Shown: positions 57,065-64,000 of the stretch, one piece after another | Position numbering within the stretch: the first letter of the stretch is position 1 | How the letters are laid out: each line of letters starts with the position of its first letter | NCBI GenBank assembly: GCA_018066245.1 | Contig: JAGHRT010000041.1 | Coordinates: forward strand, 1-64,000 | Length of the DNA stretch: 64,000 nt | From: Candidatus Equimonas faecalis | Lineage (GTDB): Bacteria > Bacteroidota > Bacteroidia > Bacteroidales > Bacteroidaceae | Direction of reading: 5' to 3' | Made by a program: the position numbers and the translations under genes | The notes under the pieces: model-generated | What the model saw: the letters and a program-made list of their open reading frames with translations, nothing else | Database searches by the model: none | Told to the model about the DNA's origin: nothing

Positions 57065-57205
57065 CCCGTGCAGAGCCCCTTGCAGGACGCTCAAAACCTC
57101 TTGGTATTCTGCGGTTTCACAATCCGCAGTATGGCAGCCACGACTTGCAAAGCCACCTGCCGCCGCCCTAAAAACACGGCCAAGCATCCGTATTTCCCCT
57201 GAAAA

Positions 57206-57237
57206 TTTGCCCACGTGGGAAACTTGCCCTACCTTTG
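57206..57237 (+). promoter_or_regulatory. Promoter of the secreted protein gene
   Basis: TTTG (57206-57209), 20 bp, TACCTTTG (57230-57237), 43 bp upstream of the ATG at 57281. Confidence 0.68.
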
Positions 57238-57280
57238 TATCACAGTATTTACCTTTAATCTGATTTTCATTCCTAAAGCC

Positions 57281-58852
57281 ATGAAAACACTCACCCTTAC
57301 CCTCTGCGGCCTTCTCGCCGCCGGCACCCTTTCCGTCCCGTGCCAGGCCGCTCCCCATCCGTCCGCCACCACAGCCTGGTCCGCCCCCAGCCCCACCTTC
57401 ACCGACGAAGAGCCGGCGGGTGAGCGACGCATCTATTTGCGCTCAGGCCAAGCTTGCGCCTACGACGAGATGGCAGGCTACGTGTTTGAATACGCACAAT
57501 ACGGAGCCTACAACCTCGTGCTTGGCGAAGGGCAGAGCGTGTGGATTCAGAATATACTCTGCGGTGTCAATTCCGACAAATGGGTGGAAGGCACCCTAAG
57601 TCCCGACGGCACCACCGTTACCGTAGCCGCCGGCACCATTATCGAAAGGAACGACAAAGTCCGCGTGCCAGACAGCGAACAGTTCTACGAGGGCAACCTC
57701 CGCCTCTACATGCTCAAGGGCCGCGCCCACGACGGCGGCATACAGTTCACGCCCGACGCCGAAGCCCCCATCACCTTCACCCTCAGCGGCGACCGGTTCA
57801 TACTGAACGGCACCAAGGACGAAGAAGCCATACTCGGAGCCATCTATACCGACTTCGAGGGAAAGGCCGCCACGCTGAACGGCACATGGACCAAGATGGG
57901 CGAATGGGACTCCCAAGCCACCCTGTTCGGCGAGTCCGCCGCCACGCTGCCCGACGGCCTTACTGCCCGCGACTACCTCCTCACCGCCGGCACTTCATCC
58001 GACAACGCACAGCAACGCCTCGTACAACTGGCCACGTCAGGCACCGATGCCTATCTCGGCTCCCTGACCAGCCAGCTCCCCCACGCTTGGGTGAAAGGCA
58101 CCGTCCACGACGGAAAAATCACTTTCCCAAGACAATTCATCGGCACCGTCAATAGTTTTCTCACCTACTTCAGCGGAGGCACCGCCAACCGTGAGGGCCT
58201 GGGCGAATACACCGAGGACTTCACCTTCCTCTACGATGCAGAAAGCGGCACCCTCACTCCCGAGAACACACACGAATCCCTGTTCATCACCACCTTCGAC
58301 TACGGCAATTTCAACATCTTTGCCAGCCCCGTCCTCACGCCCTATGAAGAAGTGGCCGCCACGCCTGTGGCACCGGAAATCTACGACGTATCCCCGTCTG
58401 CCAACCTACCAGGCACGCTGGAGATTTTCTACGACGTAACCAACTGCGACAGCGAAGGCCACTACCTCAATCCCGACAAATTCAGCTACGTGCTCTATGT
58501 GAACGGCCAGCCCTACACCTTCACCGCCGGCCCCTATCGACTGCAAGCCGACCGTCAGGAACTCAGCCTCGGATTCCTAAACAAATACTTCACCGTGCAC
58601 TTTGAATGCCTCGGGCTCTTCCTTCAGGAAAAAGGCGTGCGCACCATCGGCCTGCAAAGCATCTACCGAGGCGGCGGCGAGGAGCGCCGCTCCGCCCTTG
58701 TCAGCTTCAGCGTACCCGAGGAAGTGGGCATACTCGCACCCACAGCCACGGCAGCCGTCACTATGCCCCTCTTCAATCTCTACGGCCAGCCTGCCACAGG
58801 CAGCACGCGGGGCATCGTCGTCAGCCAAGGCAAGAAGACACTCACCCGTTAA
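57281..58852 (+). CDS. Secreted protein of unknown function with degenerate sorting tail
   Basis: 523 residues with a signal peptide (LCGLLAAGTLSVPCQA). The body is beta-rich without a motif I recognise. It may hold two related halves: residues ~50-240, and a second half in which TYFSGGTANREGLGEYTEDFTF and NFNIFASPVLTPYE resemble parts of Prevotella-type surface proteins. The end, PLFNLYGQPATGS followed by GIVVSQGKKTLTR, is a variant of the LQGRR...GKK sorting tail, which supports export to the surface. It has a clear promoter and stands alone on its strand. Confidence 0.72.
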   Translation: MKTLTLTLCGLLAAGTLSVPCQAAPHPSATTAWSAPSPTFTDEEPAGERRIYLRSGQACAYDEMAGYVFEYAQYGAYNLVLGEGQSVWIQNILCGVNSDKWVEGTLSPDGTTVTVAAGTIIERNDKVRVPDSEQFYEGNLRLYMLKGRAHDGGIQFTPDAEAPITFTLSGDRFILNGTKDEEAILGAIYTDFEGKAATLNGTWTKMGEWDSQATLFGESAATLPDGLTARDYLLTAGTSSDNAQQRLVQLATSGTDAYLGSLTSQLPHAWVKGTVHDGKITFPRQFIGTVNSFLTYFSGGTANREGLGEYTEDFTFLYDAESGTLTPENTHESLFITTFDYGNFNIFASPVLTPYEEVAATPVAPEIYDVSPSANLPGTLEIFYDVTNCDSEGHYLNPDKFSYVLYVNGQPYTFTAGPYRLQADRQELSLGFLNKYFTVHFECLGLFLQEKGVRTIGLQSIYRGGGEERRSALVSFSVPEEVGILAPTATAAVTMPLFNLYGQPATGSTRGIVVSQGKKTLTR

Positions 58853-58871
58853 GCCCCACGCCGCACCGGCC

Positions 58872-59010
58872 CATAGGACACTCCCCACTCTCCTATACGA
58901 TGCTCCCCACTCCCCTATACGATGCTCCCCACTCTCCTATACGATGCTCCCCACTGTCCTATACACCCGTAAGAACAAGTCCGCCGACAGTTTTTCCTAT
59001 CGGCGGACTT
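58872..59010. repeat. B units plus an inverted A pair at a convergent gene end
   Basis: Four B units at 22-bp spacing (CTCCCCACTCTCCTATACGA) followed by two head-to-head A units: AAGTCCGCCGACAG (58977-58990), TTTTTC, CTATCGGCGGACTT (58997-59010), a 14-bp inverted repeat with one mismatch. It lies between the plus-strand secreted protein and the minus-strand tRNA-Asn. Confidence 0.92.
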
Positions 59011-59103
59011 CTGCGCACGCTGCGCCGGCCACGGCCTGCCCGACCGTAAGCCACGCGACCCTCAGCCTCCCCCACGCCCCACTCGCGGCGGCCTGCCGCA
59101 CAC

Positions 59104-59137
59104 AAAAAGCGAGAGGAGAGAACTTGTCTCTCCTCTC
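59104..59137 (-). terminator. Rho-independent terminator after tRNA-Asn
   Basis: Perfect 10-bp stem GAGAGGAGAG / CTCTCCTCTC with a 7-nt loop, then GCTTTTTG on the minus strand, starting 4 bp past the tRNA. Confidence 0.9.
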
Positions 59138-59141
59138 GGTG

Positions 59142-59215
59142 CGCTTCAGGATGGGCTTGAACCAACGACCCCCTGATTAACAGTCAGGTGCTCTAACCAA
59201 CTGAGCTACTGAAGC
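59142..59215 (-). tRNA. tRNA-Asn (anticodon GTT)
   Basis: 74 nt without encoded CCA. Acceptor GCTTCAG/CTGAAGC, D arm GCTC/GAGC, anticodon stem CCTGA/TCAGG with loop CTGTTAA (anticodon GTT). The T stem GTTGG/CCATC has one T-T mismatch at the second pair. The gene lies alone on the minus strand between a terminator and a -7-like element. Confidence 0.9.
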
Positions 59216-59258
59216 GGGTTTTTTGCTTTTTTTTCGCTTTCTCTTGCGATTTGCAGTG

Positions 59259-59266
59259 CAAAAGTA
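59259..59266 (-). promoter_or_regulatory. Putative -7 element of tRNA-Asn
   Basis: TACTTTTG on the minus strand, 43 bp upstream of the tRNA 5' end; divergent from the PfkB promoter. Confidence 0.5.
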
Positions 59267-59289
59267 GTGATTAATTCGGAAATAAACAA

Positions 59290-59297
59290 TAACTTTG
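59290..59297 (+). promoter_or_regulatory. Putative -7 element of the PfkB/S41 operon
   Basis: TAACTTTG, 38 bp upstream of the ATG at 59336. It excludes the more upstream in-frame ATG at 59267. Confidence 0.55.
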
Positions 59298-59335
59298 CAG
59301 GAAAATTTCAAAGAAACCGCAAAAAAACGCCAATT

Positions 59336-60340
59336 ATGCCTAAAATTGCTACCTTGGGTAGTGCTTTAACGGATGTTTTGACCAAACTCACGTCCGACGA
59401 CGTCCTTGACCAACTTCAACTTGGCAAGGGCAGCATGACACTCATCACCGCCGACCAATTCGCCCACCTCAGCGACATGCTCGCCAACCTGCCCACCGAA
59501 GTGGCCACGGGCGGAAGCGCAGCCAACACCGCCCTGTGTCTCGCCCACCTCAGCGACACGGCGCAGCCGGCAGCCACGCAAGTGGCCTACATCTGTAAGC
59601 TCAACTCCACCGACCGCTACGGCCAGAACTTCCTCCGGACATTCCGGAGCGCCGGAGTGGACGTAACCGTCATTCCCTCCACCGACAAGGCTTCGGGCGT
59701 GTGTACCTCCTTCGTCTCGCCCGACGGCGAGCGCACCCTCGCCACCTATTTGGGAGCAGCCTGCGACCTCCAGGCCGACGACCTCCACGAAGGAATGTTC
59801 GCCGGAGCCGACATCGTCTATATCGAGGGCTACCTCGTGAGCAGCCACGCCCTGATGCAACGCGCCCTCACCCTTGCCCACCAGGCAGGCGCACAGGTCT
59901 GCCTCGACATGGCCAGCTACAATGTGGTGGAGGCCGACCACGATTTCTTCCACCGCTGCGTGCTGCCGCAGACCGATATAGTCTTCGCCAACGAGGACGA
60001 GGCCGCCGCATGGCTGCCCGGCACCCCCGAAGACGCATTGGCCGACCTTGCCGGACGCTGCGCCATAGCCGTGGTGAAGCTCGGAGCAAAAGGGGCCATG
60101 GCACGCCGGGGAAGCGAAACCGCCCGCGTGGAAGCCATGCCTGTGGCAAAGGTTGTCGATACCACCGCAGCGGGCGACTTCTTCGCCGCCGGCTTCCTCC
60201 ACGCCTATGTGCGGGGCAACGGCCTCACCGCCTGCCTGAAAGCCGGTGCCGCCTGCGCCGGCAACGTCATCCAAGTGATGGGCACCAAGCTCCCCCCGGA
60301 AATGTGGGACAGCCTCAAAGCAAAACTCAGCATCCAATAG
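59336..60340 (+). CDS. PfkB-family sugar or nucleoside kinase
   Basis: 334 residues (start MPKIATLGSAL; earlier ATG lies in the promoter). Ribokinase-fold features: GGSAANTALCLAHL near residue 63, a substrate lid, and the ATP/anion-hole motif D275-TTAAG-D281 with the catalytic Asp last. The substrate cannot be assigned; adenosine, ribose and fructose-type kinases all fit. It leads an operon with two S41 peptidases and starts 13 bp before the first of them. Confidence 0.88.
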   Translation: MPKIATLGSALTDVLTKLTSDDVLDQLQLGKGSMTLITADQFAHLSDMLANLPTEVATGGSAANTALCLAHLSDTAQPAATQVAYICKLNSTDRYGQNFLRTFRSAGVDVTVIPSTDKASGVCTSFVSPDGERTLATYLGAACDLQADDLHEGMFAGADIVYIEGYLVSSHALMQRALTLAHQAGAQVCLDMASYNVVEADHDFFHRCVLPQTDIVFANEDEAAAWLPGTPEDALADLAGRCAIAVVKLGAKGAMARRGSETARVEAMPVAKVVDTTAAGDFFAAGFLHAYVRGNGLTACLKAGAACAGNVIQVMGTKLPPEMWDSLKAKLSIQ

Positions 60341-60353
60341 AACACACAACAGC

Positions 60354-62060
60354 ATGAAACGACTCCTTATATATATTATAGGCGCAGGCTTCCTCGCCTG
60401 CCCTGCCCTCACGTCCACCGCACAGGACAACTACGACTTCGAGGCCGCCCGCCAGTTGGAAGTCTTCAACACGGCGTACCGTCAGCTGCATCTGCACTAC
60501 GTCGATAGCCTCGATGCCAAGAAGCGGCTGGGAGAGGCCCTCGACTATATGCTCGGCCAGATCGACCCCTACACGGAATACTACCGCAAGGAGGACACCG
60601 AAAACCTGAAAGCCCTCTCCACCGGCAAGTACGCCGGCATAGGCTCGCCCATCGTCTATCGCAAGGACTTGGACTGCGCCGTCTTTTCCAATCCCTACCA
60701 CGACAAGCCTGCCTATCGCAGCGGCGTGCGCTCGGGCGACAGGATTAAGCGCATCGACGGCAAGGCCGTGAGCGGCGAACACCCCACCGACACGCAGGAC
60801 TACCTCACCAATATCACCAACATGCTGCGCGGAGAGCCCGGCACCACCGTTACGGTGGATTTAGAGCGCCCCTGTTACCCGATTTCCCCCGATGAAACCG
60901 TGGAAGATACCGTCCGCAAGCTCACGCTTACCATCACGCGCGAACAAATCCACCAGAACAACGTAGAATTGGCCAAAATGCTCGATGAAACCGTGGGATA
61001 CGTCTCCCTGTCGGGTTATACCGAAGGCGCAAGCGACGAGTTGAAGACAGCCGTCCAAGGCTTGAAGAGCAGCGGCATGAAGTCCTTCATCCTGGACCTG
61101 CGCGGCAACGGCGGCGGCCTGCTTGAGGAAGCCGTGAAAATGGTGAGCCTGTTCGTGAAACGCGGGTCAGACGTGGTAACCATGCGCGGGCGCAGCTCAT
61201 CGGAGGGCACGACTTACCGCACGCCCTCCGAGCCTTTAGACCGGAAGCTTCCCATCGTCGTACTCACCGACTACGGCACAGCCTCCGCTGCGGAAATCAC
61301 CTGCGGAGCCCTTCAGGACATGGACCGCGCCGTGATCGTGGGAGCCCGCACATACGGCAAGGGTCTCGTCCAGCAGAGCTGCGCCCTGCCCCTCGACGGC
61401 GCGATGAAATACACCGTGGCCAAATACTACATTCCTTCGGGGCGCTGCATCCAGGCCCTCGACTATGCCCACCGGGGCGACGACGGGCAGCCCCTCCACC
61501 TGCCCGATTCGCTCTGCAAGACGTTCTACACGGCGGGCGGGCGACCCGTGCGCGACGGGGGCGGCATCACGCCCGACCACACCATAGTGCCCGACACCCT
61601 CCCCTCGCTGATAGCCTACCTCCGGCTGAGCACCCAGCTTTTCGATTGGGGCGTGGCCTACCATAACTCCCACGAGCGGATTGCCAACCCCACCGAGTTT
61701 CGGATTTCTCCCGATGAAATGGCGGATTTCAAGGCTTTCCTGAAGCAACGGGGCTTCAAGTACGACAACCAGAGCAAGCAGAAGTTGAAAGAACTCCGCT
61801 CCTGGGCCCATTTGGAGGGCTACGACACGGATTCATCGGAACTTTTCGACCGTCTGGAGGCTGCCCTGTCGCACGACATCGACCACGACTTCATACGCTG
61901 GGAGCAGGAAATCCGCAAGGTGGCAGAGGCGGAAGTCGTGTCCTGCTACTACGACTATCGGGGCGAGACAGAGTATTTCCTGCGCGACGACCCCGTGCTG
62001 CAGGCCGCCCTCGACATCCTTCACTCACCCGACCGCTACGATGCCTTCCTCCGCAAGTAA
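60354..62060 (+). CDS. S41-family C-terminal processing peptidase
   Basis: 568 residues with a signal peptide (LIYIIGAGFLACPALTSTAQ). A PDZ domain (residues ~95-175, GIGSPIV and YRSGVRSGDRIKRIDG) precedes the S41 domain with catalytic S311 (GTASAAE) and K336 (YGKGLVQ), 25 residues apart as in Tsp/CtpA. A helical C-terminal region of ~150 residues follows. Periplasmic CTPs trim or degrade envelope proteins. The gene is followed after 22 bp by the DUF3316-like gene. Confidence 0.92.
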   Translation: MKRLLIYIIGAGFLACPALTSTAQDNYDFEAARQLEVFNTAYRQLHLHYVDSLDAKKRLGEALDYMLGQIDPYTEYYRKEDTENLKALSTGKYAGIGSPIVYRKDLDCAVFSNPYHDKPAYRSGVRSGDRIKRIDGKAVSGEHPTDTQDYLTNITNMLRGEPGTTVTVDLERPCYPISPDETVEDTVRKLTLTITREQIHQNNVELAKMLDETVGYVSLSGYTEGASDELKTAVQGLKSSGMKSFILDLRGNGGGLLEEAVKMVSLFVKRGSDVVTMRGRSSSEGTTYRTPSEPLDRKLPIVVLTDYGTASAAEITCGALQDMDRAVIVGARTYGKGLVQQSCALPLDGAMKYTVAKYYIPSGRCIQALDYAHRGDDGQPLHLPDSLCKTFYTAGGRPVRDGGGITPDHTIVPDTLPSLIAYLRLSTQLFDWGVAYHNSHERIANPTEFRISPDEMADFKAFLKQRGFKYDNQSKQKLKELRSWAHLEGYDTDSSELFDRLEAALSHDIDHDFIRWEQEIRKVAEAEVVSCYYDYRGETEYFLRDDPVLQAALDILHSPDRYDAFLRK

Positions 62061-62082
62061 GCCCGCCACAACAGACTAAATC

Positions 62083-62883
62083 ATGCGTATGCGTAGAATT
62101 TTCCTTTTTCGGCTTTTACTGGCCTTGCTCAGCCTGCCGCTGCCCCTTGCCCTCGGTGCGCAGGTGCAACGCACCACGCTGTTCGGCATAGGCGGGGCCA
62201 GCGTGCTGGACACTTACCTCACGCCATTCAGCTACAGCGGCCCGTCGGGCAGCGTCAGCCTTACGACGGAGCGGCCTGCCCACTGGGGAGGCGGACACGT
62301 CAGCACGATGGGGCATTTCAGCCTGTGCGGAGCCTACACCGAGTCGCCCGTCAGCGGAGCCCATATATGGGACGGCGAACTGAATCTGGCAGGCGGCTGG
62401 CACCGCAACTGGCACTTGTGCGACGGACGGCTACGATTGGCCGCAGGCGGCCTGATGGAGTGCTTCACGGGCGGCTCCTACGGGGCCGTGGGAGGGAACA
62501 ACCCGGGGCAGGCCCGCCTCGGAGCCGACGTGGCGGCCTCAGGCATTGCCGCCTACCGCTTCAACGTGAAAGCAAGTCCGTGGGAAGCCGCCCTGCGGGT
62601 GGACGTGCCGCTCCTCGGCCTGCAATTCGCCCAACAGTACGGCGAGAGCTACTACGAACTCTTCCACCTCGGCCACACCGACCGTAACCTACGCCTGACA
62701 GCCCCTTGGAACGCGCCTTCCCTGCGGCTGCAAGCCACGCTCAGCCTGCCCGTGCGCCACTCCCGCCTTACTTTCGGCTATGGTGCCGAGGTGCGGCAAA
62801 GCGCTCTCAACGGCCTGCGCCAGCATGGCTGGTACAATCAGTTTCTCATCGGCTTCAGCCGCACAATTTCCCTACTCAGATGA
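62083..62883 (+). CDS. DUF3316-like outer-membrane-associated protein
   Basis: 266 residues, signal peptide (LLALLSLPLPLALGAQ). The segment LDTYLTPFSYSGPSGSVSL and the alternating beta pattern with aromatic residues, ending SRTISLLR, match my recollection of DUF3316 proteins of Bacteroidales, likely a small beta-barrel. Function unknown. Its stop overlaps the next start by 4 nt (ATGA), so translation of the two is coupled. Confidence 0.72.
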   Translation: MRMRRIFLFRLLLALLSLPLPLALGAQVQRTTLFGIGGASVLDTYLTPFSYSGPSGSVSLTTERPAHWGGGHVSTMGHFSLCGAYTESPVSGAHIWDGELNLAGGWHRNWHLCDGRLRLAAGGLMECFTGGSYGAVGGNNPGQARLGADVAASGIAAYRFNVKASPWEAALRVDVPLLGLQFAQQYGESYYELFHLGHTDRNLRLTAPWNAPSLRLQATLSLPVRHSRLTFGYGAEVRQSALNGLRQHGWYNQFLIGFSRTISLLR

Positions 62884-63917
62884 AACGTTTCCTCCTGCTT
62901 CTCTCGCTTCCCTGCCTGCTCTGCGCCTGCATCACCGAGGACTACGACGGCGTGAGCACGCCCCGCGCGGCCTTTGAGGCCCTCTGGACCACGCTGGACG
63001 AGCGCTACTGCTTCTTCGACTATAAGCAAGTGGATTGGCAGGCCGTACACGACCGCTTCAGCCGCAGCATTACTGACACGATGCAGCGGGCGGCCCTGTT
63101 CGACACCCTCGCCCGCATGACCTACACGCTGAAAGACGGCCACGTGAACCTCAGTTCGTCGATGAACACAAGCCGCTATGGCGCGTGGTTCGACGACCAT
63201 CCGATGAACTTCTCCGACTCTCTGCTCCACAAGACGCTGGGCCGCGCCGAGGACTTCCGCTCGGCGGGCGGGATGCAGTACAGGGTGCTGGCGGGCGACA
63301 GTATCGGCTACGTGCGCGTGGCAAGTTTCGACACCACCCCTTCTACGGCGGCGATGAGTGAGATGCTGTATTCCTTCAAGGACTGCCCCGCGCTCATCCT
63401 CGACCTGCGCAGCAACGGGGGCGGCCTCCTGACAGCCGCCGAAGCCCTCGCCTCCTCCTTCATCGGGGAGCACACCCTCGTGGGCTATATGCAGCACAAG
63501 ACGGGAAAGGCCCACAACGCCTTTTCCGCTCCCGAAGAAATTTGGCTGGAGCCGTCGAGGGGCAGCCGCTGGCTGAGGCCGGTGGTCATCCTCACCAACA
63601 GGCGCTGCTACTCCGCCGCCAATGCCTTCGTGATGTACATGCGCACGCAGCGGCATGTGCTTCAGGTGGGCGACACCACGGGAGGCGGCAGCGGACTGCC
63701 CTTCTCCTCCGAACTGCCCTACGGCTGGACCATCCGCTTCAGCGCATCGCCCATGCTCAACACCGACATGGAGCACACCGAATGGGGCATAGCGCCGCAC
63801 ATCCATGCCGACATCACCTCGGAAGACTACCGGCGCAGCACCGACACCATACTTGAAACCGCACGCAAGAAGCTCCACGAACTCCTAACCCCTCAATCAA
63901 ATACCATTAACCCTTAA
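62880..63917 (+). CDS. S41-family peptidase lipoprotein
   Basis: 345 residues with a lipoprotein signal (LLLSLPCLLCAC). The tricorn-type S41 core is visible, with the fold-typical LDLRSNGGGLL and catalytic Ser245 in CYSAANAFV. The Lys of the CTP dyad is replaced by GDTTGGGSG, as in several S41 subgroups. No PDZ domain is evident. It is coupled to the upstream DUF3316-like gene and lies 12 bp before the next secreted protein. Confidence 0.88.
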   Translation: MKRFLLLLSLPCLLCACITEDYDGVSTPRAAFEALWTTLDERYCFFDYKQVDWQAVHDRFSRSITDTMQRAALFDTLARMTYTLKDGHVNLSSSMNTSRYGAWFDDHPMNFSDSLLHKTLGRAEDFRSAGGMQYRVLAGDSIGYVRVASFDTTPSTAAMSEMLYSFKDCPALILDLRSNGGGLLTAAEALASSFIGEHTLVGYMQHKTGKAHNAFSAPEEIWLEPSRGSRWLRPVVILTNRRCYSAANAFVMYMRTQRHVLQVGDTTGGGSGLPFSSELPYGWTIRFSASPMLNTDMEHTEWGIAPHIHADITSEDYRRSTDTILETARKKLHELLTPQSNTINP

Positions 63918-63929
63918 CAAACAACAACC

Positions 63930-64000
63930 ATGAGACGCAAAGCATTGCTTCTGACCTTGGCCGTACTGACGGCCTTGCCCCTGACACATGCGCAGAAAGC
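63930..64000 (+). CDS. Start of a secreted protein (partial)
   Basis: The first 23 codons, MRRKALLLTLAVLTALPLTHAQ and one more, form a signal peptide. The rest lies beyond the window. It follows the S41 lipoprotein by 12 bp in the same operon. Confidence 0.75.
   Translation, partial: MRRKALLLTLAVLTALPLTHAQK

Noticed and set aside
57215-57280. 22-codon extension of the secreted protein at 57281
   Set aside because: It overlaps the promoter (TACCTTTG at 57230-57237), and the signal peptide starts at the later ATG.

Overview
The window is a GC-rich chromosomal segment from a Bacteroidota bacterium, most likely order Bacteroidales and Prevotellaceae-like. Evidence: promoters with the Bacteroidota -7 element TAnnTTTG (often a TTTG or TTGG about 20 bp upstream), no Shine-Dalgarno sequences, the gene order rpsL-rpsG-fusA-rpsJ, secreted proteins ending in an LQGRR...G[IL]YI..GKK tail or a type-B gliding/T9SS C-terminal domain, a BACON-domain M60 peptidase, DUF4923- and DUF3316-like proteins, and an ftsI with a PASTA domain. 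No phage, plasmid, transposase, rRNA or CRISPR-Cas locus was seen.

Layout. 1-4350: hairpin-rich non-coding DNA, then the str operon (rpsL, rpsG, fusA, rpsJ; minus strand), closed by a terminator after rpsJ. 4590-8350: a two-component system and a Na/Pi-type transporter with a PhoU-like tail (minus). 8700-26600: secreted and cell-surface genes (minus): two paralogous ~1200-residue surface proteins flanking a fasciclin lipoprotein and a GH125 alpha-mannosidase, then an LRR protein/M60 peptidase pair and a POT peptide transporter. 26640-33550: uvrA, a type-B CTD protein and a GH20 hexosaminidase (minus). 33900-37120: WYL regulator, RlpA-like lytic transglycosylase, gpmI (plus). 37600-47930: a partial dcw cluster (rsmH, ftsL-like, ftsI, murE, mraY, murD, ftsW) running into recO, then tRNA-Glu, rpsT and a DUF4923 gene. 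49480-56850: a Dna2-like nuclease-helicase (minus), an LpxL-type acyltransferase (plus) and a ParC-type topoisomerase subunit (minus). 57280-64000: a secreted protein, tRNA-Asn (minus), and a plus-strand operon of a PfkB kinase, two S41 peptidases, a DUF3316-like protein and the start of another secreted protein.

The most unusual feature is a dispersed family of short, strongly periodic tandem repeats in most gene junctions of the window. Type A has core CTGTCGGCGGACTA plus an A/T-rich linker, period 21 bp. Type B has a core like CTATCCTATAGACTA, period 22 bp. A and B units are mixed in the same blocks, and two further 20-21 bp arrays with unrelated cores (C and D) also occur. A blocks lie inside uvrA (twice) and inside the Dna2-like helicase (once), where the 21-bp period adds whole heptapeptides (GETSPPT-like or GETVGGL) without breaking the frame. 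A blocks lie at every dcw junction from ftsI to recO, one supplies the stop codon of ftsW, and at two convergent gene ends the units are inverted to form long hairpins with T-rich loops. I do not recognise this family from the literature I know; whether it is a mobile REPIN-like element, an architectural-protein array or a slippage-generated family cannot be settled from one window.

The surface genes (GH20, GH125, M60 peptidase, POT transporter, Na/Pi transporter) fit a host-associated, glycoprotein-degrading lifestyle. The cytoplasmic genes are core housekeeping.
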